In this document: piece after piece, positions 1 to 8,128 of the stretch
How positions within the stretch are numbered: position 1 is the first letter of the stretch
Layout of the letters: each line of letters starts with the position of its first letter
Assembly: GCA_963974125.1 (NCBI GenBank)
Contig: CAXBCH010000010.1
Span: forward strand, 1-64,000
From: Haliea sp963974125
GTDB lineage: Bacteria > Pseudomonadota > Gammaproteobacteria > Pseudomonadales > Halieaceae
Length of the DNA stretch: 64,000 nucleotides
Direction: 5' to 3'
The notes under the pieces: model-generated
Databases searched by the model: none
Told to the model about the DNA's origin: nothing
The model's input: only the letters and a program-made list of their open reading frames with translations
Translations under genes and position numbers: made by a program

Positions 1-1197
1 GAGCACCAGGCGGAATTGGTGTCCCTGTTGACCCTGGAGCAGGGCAAGCCCGGCACCGGCTTTGCCGGCATGGGTGCGGCCTTCGAGATCGGTGGCACCC
101 TGGCCTGGTGCCATGCCGCCGCGGACCTGGAGCTGCCGGTCGACGTGATCCAGGACAACGACGAGGCGCGCATCGAGGTGCACCGCAAGCCGCTGGGCGT
201 GGTGGGTTCGATCACGCCCTGGAACTTCCCCCTCATGATCGCGATCTGGCATGTCATGCCCGCGTTGCGCAGCGGCAATACCGTGGTGCTCAAGCCTTCC
301 GAGTACACTCCGCTGACAACTCTGCGGTTTGCCGAAATCATCAATGACCTGCTGCCTCCAGGCGTATTCAACGTGGTCACCGGCGATGGCAGTCTGGGGG
401 CGGCCATGACCAACCACCCCGACATCAACAAGATCGTTTTTACCGGCTCCACCGCGACCGGCAAGAAGATCATGCAAAATGCCTCCTGCAACCTCAAGCG
501 CCTGACCCTGGAACTGGGCGGCAACGACGCTGCCATTGTGCTGCCGGATGTCGATGTGGCGGCGATTGCCCCCAAGGTCTTTGCCACTGCCATGTTCAAC
601 AATGGCCAGACCTGCGCCGCTCTCAAGCGCCTGTATGTGCACGAGGATATTTACGAGGAGATGTGCGATGCCCTGGTGGCGCTGGCGAACAGCGTCACGA
701 CAGCGGACGGCAGCACCGACCCCGACTTTGGCCCGGTCCAGAACAAGGCCCAGTTCGCCAAGGTCTGTGCCATGGCAGACGAAGCCAGGGCGAGTGGCGC
801 CCGTTTTCTCACCGGCGGCGAGCCCATGCCGGGTCCGGGGTACTTCTATCCGGTTACTATTGTGGCGGACATTGCCGATGATACCCGGCTGGTGCGGGAA
901 GAGCCCTTCGGGCCGATTCTGCCGGTCATGAAGTTCAGTGACGTGGAAGATGCCCTGCGCCGCGCCAATGACAGCCCCAGTGGGCTCGGCGGTTCTGTGT
1001 GGTCGGGCGATCCACAGAAAGCGGCGGCGCTGGCCAGTCGCCTGGAATGTGGTACCGCCTGGGTCAATACCCATGCCATGATTCAGCCCGATGCACCTTT
1101 TGGAGGTTCGAAGGAGTCCGGCATCGGGGTGGAGTTCGGGCGTTACGGTCTGGAGGAGTACACCAATATCCAGACGGTCTATATCAGCAAGACCTGA
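1..1197 (+). CDS. NAD(P)-dependent aldehyde dehydrogenase, 5' end outside window
   Basis: The frame is open from base 1 (the first visible codons read EHQAELVSLLTLEQGK, a typical internal ALDH stretch), so the true start lies upstream and about 398 C-terminal residues are visible. The family hallmarks are present: PWNFP, the FTGST turn, the LELGGN motif with catalytic Glu at visible residue 171, and GQTC with nucleophilic Cys at visible residue 205. It lies 34 bp before the aromatic amine dehydrogenase genes on the same strand. It most likely oxidises the arylacetaldehydes they produce (phenyl-, hydroxyphenyl- or indole-acetaldehyde) to the acids in the cytoplasm. The family assignment is secure; the substrate is inferred from context. 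Confidence 0.9.
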   Translation, partial: EHQAELVSLLTLEQGKPGTGFAGMGAAFEIGGTLAWCHAAADLELPVDVIQDNDEARIEVHRKPLGVVGSITPWNFPLMIAIWHVMPALRSGNTVVLKPSEYTPLTTLRFAEIINDLLPPGVFNVVTGDGSLGAAMTNHPDINKIVFTGSTATGKKIMQNASCNLKRLTLELGGNDAAIVLPDVDVAAIAPKVFATAMFNNGQTCAALKRLYVHEDIYEEMCDALVALANSVTTADGSTDPDFGPVQNKAQFAKVCAMADEARASGARFLTGGEPMPGPGYFYPVTIVADIADDTRLVREEPFGPILPVMKFSDVEDALRRANDSPSGLGGSVWSGDPQKAAALASRLECGTAWVNTHAMIQPDAPFGGSKESGIGVEFGRYGLEEYTNIQTVYISKT

Positions 1198-1231
1198 GAC
1201 GGGAAAACAGACTATGTGGAAAGGACTTGAA

Positions 1232-2401
1232 ATGCGCGCATTAGCCGCTGTGCTCTGTGGTCTGGTGGCAGCGACACAGTCATCGGCCAGCGACCAACCA
1301 CCGCCACTGCCGGTGGAACCCATTGGCATTGTCGAGACCCTGCCACGGGATTATCCCGAGAGCTGGTTCCTGGTGCACGATGCTGCGTTCTATCACATGT
1401 CCGATGGCAAGATATGGGTGCTGGATAGCGCGGAGGACACGGTAGCGGAGCAGGTCCAGGGCAGTTTCAACGTCTCGATGATCGGCAATATCATACAGTC
1501 GGCCAGTCGCGCCGAGATCTATGCCACCGAAACCTTCCAGACCCGTGGTACTCGCGGCGAGCGCACCGATGTTCTCACCATCTGGGATCAGGAAAACCTG
1601 AGCCCGGTAGCGGAGGTAGTCCTGCCCCAGGGCAAGCGTTTCATGGGACTGCCCGAGCGCGATGCGCTGTTGCTGCTGAACGAGGACCGCTGGCTGGCCA
1701 TTGCCAACTTCAGTCCCGCCGCCTCGGTAACCCTGGTGGATCTTGAGGAGCGCAGGATCATCGGTGATATCGGTACTCCGGGTTGTGTCCTGACCTATCC
1801 CGCCGGCGAGCGCGGTTTCAGTTCACTCTGTGCCGATGGTCGCTTCCTGAGCACCGAACTGGCCGCGGATGGCAGTATCGTGGCACAGGTGCGTACCGAG
1901 CGCTTCTTCGATTCAGATGATTCACCGATTTTCGAGCGCCCTGCCATCATCGGCGACATGGCCTACTTCCCCACGTTCGCCGGCGAAGTCATTCCCGTCG
2001 ATGTCAGTGGCAAGGTGGCCGGGGTGGGGGCAGCCTGGCACCTGGTGCCCGAAGCCGAGCGGGCACAGGACTGGGCTCCGGGTGGTATCGGCATCACCGC
2101 GGAGGACGACCTGGGTCGCTTCTACGTACTGATGCACCCCGAGGCCCACGATGGCAGCCACAACGGTGGTGGCGCCGAGGTATGGGTCTATGATCCCGCC
2201 AGCCAGACACGGGTGGCCCGTATTGCCTTGCGGGAGTGGGGCCTGTCACTGGCGGTCAGCCGGGGTTCGGAGCCGAAGTTGCTGGTCACCAATCCCGTGG
2301 ACATGAGCCTGGAACTGTATGATGCACTGAGCGGTGAGTTTCTCAAGACCATCACCGGCCTGGGGCAGAACACGCCGCTGATGTTGCATGGTGCCCGCTA
2401 G
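1232..2401 (+). CDS. aauB: aromatic amine dehydrogenase large subunit
   Basis: Heavy-chain beta-propeller subunit (methylamine/aromatic amine dehydrogenase family, about 389 residues, the usual length) that binds the TTQ-bearing light chain in the periplasm. I place the start at the ATG of MRALAAVLCG because an AAGGA Shine-Dalgarno sequence precedes it by 7 bases and a clean 20-residue signal peptide follows, ending near SSAS. An ATG at 1214 is in frame but has no ribosome site. Conserved family segments are visible, including HDGSHNGGGAEVWVYD near the C-terminal third. The order large subunit, E, D, small subunit matches known aau and mau clusters. Aromatic rather than methylamine specificity is inferred from the surrounding arylacetate genes. 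Confidence 0.9.
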   Translation: MRALAAVLCGLVAATQSSASDQPPPLPVEPIGIVETLPRDYPESWFLVHDAAFYHMSDGKIWVLDSAEDTVAEQVQGSFNVSMIGNIIQSASRAEIYATETFQTRGTRGERTDVLTIWDQENLSPVAEVVLPQGKRFMGLPERDALLLLNEDRWLAIANFSPAASVTLVDLEERRIIGDIGTPGCVLTYPAGERGFSSLCADGRFLSTELAADGSIVAQVRTERFFDSDDSPIFERPAIIGDMAYFPTFAGEVIPVDVSGKVAGVGAAWHLVPEAERAQDWAPGGIGITAEDDLGRFYVLMHPEAHDGSHNGGGAEVWVYDPASQTRVARIALREWGLSLAVSRGSEPKLLVTNPVDMSLELYDALSGEFLKTITGLGQNTPLMLHGAR

Positions 2402-2942
2402 CATGCTGTTGCCGGAAGTGGTGGCCATTGCCCTGGCGGGCTTCGTCGCCTGGCTGTTCGTGGTTGCCGGCCTGCACAAGCTTCGATACCCGGCGCAGTT
2501 CAGCGAACTCGCGGCGCAGTATCTGCCGGCGCCGCTGCGACCTCTGTGGCGGGACGCACTGGTTTACCCGGTCGGTGTTGTGGAAATTGCCATCGCGCTG
2601 GCGCTGTTGCCACCACAGACCCGGGGAGCCGCCGCGATCGCAGCCGCTGTCCTGCTGGCCGCCTACGCGCTGATGATGGCCTGGCAACTGGCGCTGGGGC
2701 GCCGCGACCTGCGTTGTGGCTGTGCCGGCCCGGCGTCGGAGGTGTTGGTGAGCCCGGCACTGGTGGTTCGCAATCTGCTGACCGCGGGAGTGGCCCTGCT
2801 GCTGGCGTTGCCGCTCGAGCCCATGGCCCTGTCGGGCGCTGGTATTCTGCTGGCGCTGTGCATGGCCGGATTTCTCGTCGCCCTGTACCTCGGCGCCGAA
2901 CAACTGATAAGCAATAGCCAGCACATGGCCAGGAGCAGGTAG
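2388..2942 (+). CDS. aauE: MauE/AauE-type membrane protein for amine dehydrogenase maturation
   Basis: A hydrophobic protein of about 184 residues with four predicted membrane helices and the MauE-family signature GLHKLRYP in the first loop, plus a cytosol/periplasm-exposed CGC motif (LRCGCAGP) in the middle. MauE proteins are needed, with MauD, for processing or disulfide formation of the small subunit. It overlaps the end of the large-subunit gene by 14 bases; an ATG at 2403, directly after the upstream stop codon, is an equally possible start giving MLLPEVVAIAL. Neither start has a strong ribosome site, consistent with translation coupled to the upstream gene. Confidence 0.85.
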   Translation: MVPASMLLPEVVAIALAGFVAWLFVVAGLHKLRYPAQFSELAAQYLPAPLRPLWRDALVYPVGVVEIAIALALLPPQTRGAAAIAAAVLLAAYALMMAWQLALGRRDLRCGCAGPASEVLVSPALVVRNLLTAGVALLLALPLEPMALSGAGILLALCMAGFLVALYLGAEQLISNSQHMARSR

Positions 2943-2946
2943 GACT

Positions 2947-3567
2947 ATGGAGTTGTTGGTAATCTCGAACATTGTCCTGTGGCTGGGCTTCGTCGCCATG
3001 GTTCTGGTCAACCTGGCGCTTGCCCGCCAGATTGGTGTTCTCTATGAGCGGGTGGCGCCGGCTGGGGCGCTGATGCTGAACCAGAAGCTGAAGGTGGGTT
3101 CTCCTGCGCCCGAGCTTGCACTGGCGACGCTTGACGGTCGCTCCGAGCAGATCGGTGGGGCGGGCAGGGCCAAGTCCCAGTTGCTGTTTTTCCTGTCACC
3201 GGACTGCCCCATCTGCAATGAACTGACGCCGGCCCTGAAGTCTGCAGCACGCGCAGAGGCAGACTGGGTGGAGGTGGTGCTGGTCAGTGATGGCGATGAG
3301 CAGGATCACGCGGGCTATGTAAAGCGCAAGGAGTTGGCAGGCTTTCCCTACGCGGTATCGGAAATTGCGGGCAAGGCCTTCGGGGTATCCAAGCTGCCCT
3401 ATGGGGTGTTGATCGACGAGCAGGGCACGATCGCCTCCATGGGCATCATCAATTCACGTGAACACCTGGACAGCCTGTTTGAAGCCAAGGAACGAAAGGT
3501 CGCGTCAATACAGGACTATATGAGCAAGCGCGAAGCCGTGCACTATGTGGAGGCAGACAAGGCATGA
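2947..3567 (+). CDS. aauD: MauD/AauD-type thioredoxin-like maturation protein
   Basis: A 206-residue protein with one N-terminal membrane anchor (residues about 5-25) and a periplasmic thioredoxin/AhpC-like fold carrying the redox motif CPIC after LLFFLSPD. MauD homologues help form the six or seven disulfides of the cysteine-rich small subunit. It starts 4 bases after aauE, with AGGA just upstream, and its stop overlaps the aauA start (ATGA), so the E-D-A block is translationally linked. Confidence 0.9.
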   Translation: MELLVISNIVLWLGFVAMVLVNLALARQIGVLYERVAPAGALMLNQKLKVGSPAPELALATLDGRSEQIGGAGRAKSQLLFFLSPDCPICNELTPALKSAARAEADWVEVVLVSDGDEQDHAGYVKRKELAGFPYAVSEIAGKAFGVSKLPYGVLIDEQGTIASMGIINSREHLDSLFEAKERKVASIQDYMSKREAVHYVEADKA

Positions 3568-4082
3568 ATTTCTTTGACAGGGTATTTGAGCAGCGCAGCA
3601 GGCAATTGGCGCAACACAGTTCCCGCCGCGGGCTGCTGAAAGGACTCGGCGCCATGCTGGTCGGTGGTGCCAGCATTCCCCTGTTGCCGGTTGCCCGTGC
3701 TGCCGGTAACGAGGGCACGGGGCGACCGGTGGAGGAGGGTGATCCCAGCAGCTGCGACTACTGGCGCTACTGTGCCATCGACGGTTTTCTCTGTGATTGC
3801 TGTGGTGGCAGCGCCAACACCTGTCCACCCGGTACTGAAATGTCGCCGGTCACCTGGATCGGGACCTGTCACAATCCGGCGGACGGTCGCAATTACGTGA
3901 TTTCCTACAACGATTGCTGCGGCAAATCCTCCTGTGGTGCCTGCCTGTGCATGCGCGATGAGGGTGATCGCCCGATCTACCGGCCCGACAAGACCAATGA
4001 CATCAACTGGTGTCTGGGGACGGCCAGTGTGACCTATCACTGCTCAACGGCCATCGTGGTCGGCGTGGCGTTCGACGACTGA
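3564..4082 (+). CDS. aauA: aromatic amine dehydrogenase small (TTQ) subunit
   Basis: The catalytic subunit, 172 residues before processing. A twin-arginine signal (SRRGLLKG at residues 20-27) suggests export of a folded protein, as known for this family. By alignment with the Paracoccus methylamine dehydrogenase light chain, the two tryptophans that become tryptophan tryptophylquinone are Trp98 (in SPVTWIG) and Trp149 (in DINWC). Their 51-residue spacing equals that of Trp57/Trp108 there. The catalytic Asp is Asp117 (YNDCCG). I count 14 cysteines in the mature part. The residue after YHC is Ser161, where methylamine dehydrogenase has Thr. The enzyme oxidatively deaminates primary amines in the periplasm. 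Confidence 0.95.
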   Translation: MNFFDRVFEQRSRQLAQHSSRRGLLKGLGAMLVGGASIPLLPVARAAGNEGTGRPVEEGDPSSCDYWRYCAIDGFLCDCCGGSANTCPPGTEMSPVTWIGTCHNPADGRNYVISYNDCCGKSSCGACLCMRDEGDRPIYRPDKTNDINWCLGTASVTYHCSTAIVVGVAFDD

Positions 4083-4507
4083 TGGCCAGGCTGATCCTGC
4101 TGCCGGTTCTGTTCTGGTGCGCCGCGGTTGTGGCCGCGGCCGATGACAGTCGCCGGGTGGTATTCGACTACCAGATGAACTGCCAGGGCTGCCACACACC
4201 GGATGGGTCCGGTTCCGGTAGTGTGCCGGCCATGAAAGGACACGTTGGTGTGTTTCTCCAGAGTGAGGCAGGGCGCGAATATCTGGTGCGGGTACCCGGT
4301 TCGGCAACCTCAGCGCTGAGTGACGAGCGCCTGGCGGCGGTGCTGAACTGGATCGTATACGAGTTTGCGGGCGACAGCCTGCAGTCACCGTTTACACCCT
4401 TTACCGCCGCGGAAGTCGGTCCGCTGCGCAAGAATCCGTTGAATGAAGTGGATGACTACCGGGGCCATGTTTTGCGCGCTATCGCCGGCGCCGATGCGAG
4501 AGAGTAA
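4082..4507 (+). CDS. small periplasmic monohaem c-type cytochrome
   Basis: About 141 residues, starting at an ATG that overlaps the stop of the small-subunit gene (TGATG). An N-terminal signal peptide (MARLILLPVLFWCAAVVAAA) precedes a single haem-binding motif, CQGCH. A methionine in VPAMKGH or elsewhere could be the sixth ligand. Its position directly behind the small subunit suggests it takes part in electron transfer from TTQ or in TTQ formation. It resembles no cytochrome I can name more precisely. Confidence 0.8.
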   Translation: MARLILLPVLFWCAAVVAAADDSRRVVFDYQMNCQGCHTPDGSGSGSVPAMKGHVGVFLQSEAGREYLVRVPGSATSALSDERLAAVLNWIVYEFAGDSLQSPFTPFTAAEVGPLRKNPLNEVDDYRGHVLRAIAGADARE

Positions 4508-4513
4508 AACCTT

Positions 4514-5077
4514 ATGAAAAAGCATTTGATTGTGGGCGCCGCGCTGCTTGCGGCTCTTGTTACTGGCGCGGCACAGGCCGAGGCGCCGCCGACACAGGTT
4601 CAGGCCTGTGTGGCCTGTCACGGAGCCAACGGCGTGTCCGGCACCCCTGCCTGGCCCAATCTGGCGGGGCAACACGAAACCTATCTGGCACAGCAGCTCA
4701 CGGCGATGCGTGCCGGTGAACGCAGCAACCCGCTGATGGACCCTTTCGTGCAGAATCTGAGCGATGATGACATCCGTGTCCTCGCGTCCTGGTATGCGGC
4801 GCAGGAACCGGCCACCGCGGCCAATGGCGATGCCGGGCTGGTGGAGCGGGGCAGGCAACTATCCGGGGGCTGCACCGCCTGTCACGGCTACGCCGGCAAG
4901 CCGGTCGCCGATGCATGGCCGATCCTCGCGGGGCAGCACGCAGCCTATTTGCGGACCCAGCTGCAGGCCTACAAGCACGATGTGCGTATTCATCCCTTCA
5001 TGCAGGCTGCGGTGGCGAATGTAGCCGAAAAGGACTTTGCAGCGCTGGCTGCCTACTACAGCCAATTGCAGCGCTGA
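4514..5077 (+). CDS. dihaem cytochrome c4-like protein
   Basis: A 187-residue exported protein (signal MKKHLIVGAALLAALVTGAAQA) made of two similar cytochrome c domains, each with CxxCH (CVACH and CTACH) and a following Met-containing loop (NPLMDPF and HPFMQA). This is the tandem layout of cytochrome c4. It is far too short to be MauG (around 370 residues). In this operon it is a plausible electron carrier from the amine dehydrogenase to the respiratory chain. Confidence 0.88.
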   Translation: MKKHLIVGAALLAALVTGAAQAEAPPTQVQACVACHGANGVSGTPAWPNLAGQHETYLAQQLTAMRAGERSNPLMDPFVQNLSDDDIRVLASWYAAQEPATAANGDAGLVERGRQLSGGCTACHGYAGKPVADAWPILAGQHAAYLRTQLQAYKHDVRIHPFMQAAVANVAEKDFAALAAYYSQLQR

Positions 5078-5096
5078 GTGGTGGCACCGGCTTGCA

Positions 5097-6179
5097 ATGA
5101 ATCGCCCGAGGGCTGAAGTCGCCGCTCTGGAAGCGCTGCGCCAGCCGGTGCAGCGCGAGCTTGAACCATCCCTGTCCCCTCGCTTTGTCGCCTATGTGCG
5201 CGATTACCTGCTGGATCACGGCATTGCTCCGGAACCGGTATTTCGCCAGTGCGGTATTGAGTCCAGCCGCTGTGAAGAGTTGGATGCGGCGGTGCCGGCG
5301 CGCCAGATCGCGAGCCTGCTGGAGCTGGCGGCGGAGTACAGTGATGACCCCTGCATGGGCCTGCACATGGCCCAGCGCTATCACTATGAATCCGCCAGCC
5401 TGCTGATCCTGGCCATGTTGGCGGCGCCCTCTGTAGGGGATGGTATACGCTGTTTGTGCCACTATGACCGCTTTGTCGATACCGCGATCGCAATCGATTT
5501 TGATTTCAGCAAGTCACTGGCCGAATTCAGTTATCGTGTGATTATTCCCGAGGGCGTGGCGGTCAAGCAGCTCAATGAGTACCTGCAGGGCTTTCTGGTG
5601 CAGGCGCTCAATACCGCCACACGGATACCGGTACCCATCAAGCAGGTCTGTTTCAGCCACGACGACGACCAGAATGCGGCTGCACTGGAAGCGTTCTTCA
5701 AGGCACCTGTGAAGTTTTCCTGCCAGGACAACCGGCTGTTTTTCGATCGTAGCTACCTGCAGGAGCGCTTCCACACCAGTCACAATCTGCTGCACGATAT
5801 TCTCGTCAACGCGATGAAGACCTATTTCGTGTCGGAGCAGTCGGGCAACGGTTTTGTCGACATTCTCTGCCGGGAAATCATTCGCTGTGGCGCGGACGAG
5901 TCCGCCACCCTGGAAAAGATCGCGGAACGGCTGGCCATCTCTCCCCGCACCTTGCGGCGCAGGTTGTCCAGCGAGGGTCGCAGTTTTCAGGAGGTAAAGA
6001 ACCTGGCCCGGGCCAAACGCGCCAAATACTATCTCCGGCGCACCACCATGCCCATCGCCGAAATCGCCTATGAGCTGGGTTTTTCCGAGCTCAGCGCCTT
6101 CAGTCGTGCCTTTCGCTCCTGGGTGGGGCAGGCCCCTCAGGCGTATCGCGAACAGGGCGAGCCATTGAGCGGCGAATAG
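5097..6179 (+). CDS. AraC family transcriptional regulator
   Basis: A 360-residue regulator. The N-terminal two thirds resemble the arabinose-binding-like domain of the OruR/ArgR-type AraC subfamily. The C-terminal 100 residues hold the two helix-turn-helix motifs (TLEKIAERLAISPRTLRRRL, then IAEIAYELGFSELSAFSRAF). I chose the ATG of MNRPRAEV, 20 bases after the cytochrome gene; the frame is open further upstream but would overlap the cytochrome. It is probably the local activator of the amine dehydrogenase operon or of the following uptake genes. Confidence 0.88.
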   Translation: MNRPRAEVAALEALRQPVQRELEPSLSPRFVAYVRDYLLDHGIAPEPVFRQCGIESSRCEELDAAVPARQIASLLELAAEYSDDPCMGLHMAQRYHYESASLLILAMLAAPSVGDGIRCLCHYDRFVDTAIAIDFDFSKSLAEFSYRVIIPEGVAVKQLNEYLQGFLVQALNTATRIPVPIKQVCFSHDDDQNAAALEAFFKAPVKFSCQDNRLFFDRSYLQERFHTSHNLLHDILVNAMKTYFVSEQSGNGFVDILCREIIRCGADESATLEKIAERLAISPRTLRRRLSSEGRSFQEVKNLARAKRAKYYLRRTTMPIAEIAYELGFSELSAFSRAFRSWVGQAPQAYREQGEPLSGE

Positions 6180-6198
6180 AATCTTGCTGCGTACTGAA

Positions 6199-6218
6199 TC
6201 GCGCAGGGACTGCGCTCC
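6199..6218. repeat. REP-like intergenic repeat, copy 1
   Basis: A 20-base sequence, identical to bases 41477-41496, that contains a perfect 6-bp hairpin (GCGCAG-GGA-CTGCGC, 6201-6215). Both copies lie between genes. Short palindromes of this kind are scattered as REP elements in many gammaproteobacterial genomes. Confidence 0.6.
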
Positions 6219-6289
6219 CACGTGGCCTTTGGTCAAGCCTTTGTCCACATCTGTCAATACCGCCTGGAAGCAACGGCACTAAGATCAGT

Positions 6290-6313
6290 GGCTCCGAAAA
6301 CGTTAACGGAGCC
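6290..6313 (+). promoter_or_regulatory. hairpin covering the ribosome site of the amidohydrolase gene
   Basis: A perfect 7-bp inverted repeat (GGCTCCG at 6290-6296 and CGGAGCC at 6307-6313) with a 10-base loop ends four bases before the ATG at 6318. The GGAG at 6308-6311 that would act as Shine-Dalgarno sequence lies in the downstream arm, so the folded leader would hide it. A regulatory role is inference. Confidence 0.35.
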
Positions 6314-6317
6314 CGAG

Positions 6318-8072
6318 ATGAAACAATCGATAAGAAACTGGGCGAGCGCGATTGCAGGAAGTCTGCTGGCCGTCGTGGCCGCGCAAGTCTCTGCCGCCGA
6401 CACAGCGGGTGCCGCTGCGGATACCATCTATCTCAATGCGCGCATCTATACCGTAAATCCCGCCCAGCCCTGGGCCGAAGCCGTCGCAATCAGGGATGGA
6501 CACTTTGTGCACGTGGGCGATCGCGCCGGCGCGGAGGCTTATCGTGCGCCGACCACCTCAGTGGTCGACCTGCAGGGCGCCATGGTCATGCCGGGCATCA
6601 ATGATGCCCATGTCCATGCCCAGCGCGGTGGCGTAAAAAGCCTCTATGAATGCAACTTCCCGTTCTCGTCCACGCCGGAACAGATTGCCCGGCGCGTGGC
6701 GGAGTGCGTGGCCGACAACCCCGACGCTGTGTGGATTCGCGGCGGACAATGGGACAGCGGTTTTTTTGATACGCACGAGATCGAATCGCCCCGGGCGTTT
6801 CTGGATGCCGTCTCGGGTGACAAGGCGGTGTTGCTCAACGATGACAGCAACCACAACGGCTGGGTCAACAGCCGCGCCCTCGCGCTTGCCGGCATCGACC
6901 GGAACACTCCGGACCCGGCGGACGGCACCATTGTCCGTGATCCGGAAACCGGTGAACCCAATGGTTTGCTGCTCGAAGGGGCAGAGCAGCGTGTCTCGGA
7001 TCAGCTGCCGGAATGGAGTGACGAGGAATTGCGCGCGGGCGCCCGGGAAGCCCTGCGCATTGCCAACAGTTTCGGCATCACCGGCCTCAAGGAAGCCTAT
7101 TCCGAGCCTCGCGCGATGGCGGCTTTTCAGGCACTTGAACGAGCGGGCGATATTACCGCTCACCTGGCGCTGGGTATCCAGACGCCCTACGGGCACCGCA
7201 GCGGGCCGCTGGATTACGCGGCGATAGACGAACAGCGTGACCGCTACGCCAGCGACCGCCTGCACACCGCATTTGTAAAAGTGTTCATGGACGGTGTTCC
7301 CACCGCGTCGCGCACTGCCGCGATGCTGGAACCCTACACGCCGGAGAACGTCGATGCCGATTCCCATCGCGGCATGCTGCACCTGGAGCCCACCTTGCTG
7401 ACACGGGATCTGATCGAGCTGGACAAGCGCGGCTACACGGTCAAGATCCACACCGCCGGCGATCGCGCGGTGCGCGTGGCACTGGATGCCATCGCTGCCG
7501 CGCGCGCGGCGAACGGCGACTCTGGTCTCCGCCACGAGCTGGCGCATGCCGGCTATATCGACCCGGAGGACCTGCCGCGATTTGCCGAACTGGACGCGGT
7601 GGCAGATTTGTCTCCCTATCTCTGGCATCCCTCCCCGATTATTGATTCCGTGGTGAGTGCCGTCGGCTCTCCGCGCGGCGAACAGTATTTTCCGGTCAAG
7701 AGCCTGCTCGAGGCCAACGCACCGGTACTGGCGGGCTCGGACTGGCCCGCAGCGGTCGAAACCATCGACCCCTGGCTTGGCATCGAGGCGCTGGTGACCC
7801 GGCAGGACCCGCGCGGGCAGTTTCCCGGCAGCTTCTGGCCCCAAGAGGCCATCAGCCTCGGCGATGCGCTGCGGATCATGACCCTGGACGGGGCCAGGGC
7901 AATGCGCCTGGAACACATGACCGGCACTATCGAGGTCGGCAAGTCCGCGGACATGATCGTGCTGGACCGGGACCTTTTTGCCATCGAGCCACAGGACATC
8001 AGCGACATTCGGATCCAGCGTACCCTGTTTGCAGGGGTCACCGTCTACACAACAAGCGGCGCGGACGACTAG
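6318..8072 (+). CDS. secreted YtcJ-like amidohydrolase family protein
   Basis: A 584-residue metal-dependent hydrolase (amidohydrolase_3 superfamily). It starts at the ATG of MKQSIRNW, followed by a signal peptide ending near QVSAAD, so it is probably periplasmic. The early metal motif is visible (GINDAHVHAQ), as are a later histidine in HTAGDRA and an aspartate-containing GSDWP near the C-terminus. Members hydrolyse amides or cyclic amides, but substrates are mostly unknown. It sits before a TonB-dependent receptor and a cytoplasmic amidase, which suggests a role in processing imported amide compounds. Confidence 0.85.
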   Translation: MKQSIRNWASAIAGSLLAVVAAQVSAADTAGAAADTIYLNARIYTVNPAQPWAEAVAIRDGHFVHVGDRAGAEAYRAPTTSVVDLQGAMVMPGINDAHVHAQRGGVKSLYECNFPFSSTPEQIARRVAECVADNPDAVWIRGGQWDSGFFDTHEIESPRAFLDAVSGDKAVLLNDDSNHNGWVNSRALALAGIDRNTPDPADGTIVRDPETGEPNGLLLEGAEQRVSDQLPEWSDEELRAGAREALRIANSFGITGLKEAYSEPRAMAAFQALERAGDITAHLALGIQTPYGHRSGPLDYAAIDEQRDRYASDRLHTAFVKVFMDGVPTASRTAAMLEPYTPENVDADSHRGMLHLEPTLLTRDLIELDKRGYTVKIHTAGDRAVRVALDAIAAARAANGDSGLRHELAHAGYIDPEDLPRFAELDAVADLSPYLWHPSPIIDSVVSAVGSPRGEQYFPVKSLLEANAPVLAGSDWPAAVETIDPWLGIEALVTRQDPRGQFPGSFWPQEAISLGDALRIMTLDGARAMRLEHMTGTIEVGKSADMIVLDRDLFAIEPQDISDIRIQRTLFAGVTVYTTSGADD

Positions 8073-8128
8073 TTCCGCGCCGCAAGGCAACGCACGCATA
8101 AATGACAAACCATTTGAGGGGAATGATC

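Noticed and set aside
16..1197. Start of the aldehyde dehydrogenase at the first TTG/GTG in the window
   Set aside because: The frame is open to base 1 and the first residues are an internal ALDH segment, so the gene is cut by the window edge.
4514..5077. MauG for TTQ formation
   Set aside because: It has two haem motifs, but at 187 residues with two c4-type domains it lacks the size and fold of MauG.
6558..8108. Minus-strand open frame of about 516 codons over the amidohydrolase gene
   Set aside because: Shadow of a well-supported gene with a signal peptide and metal motifs on the plus strand.
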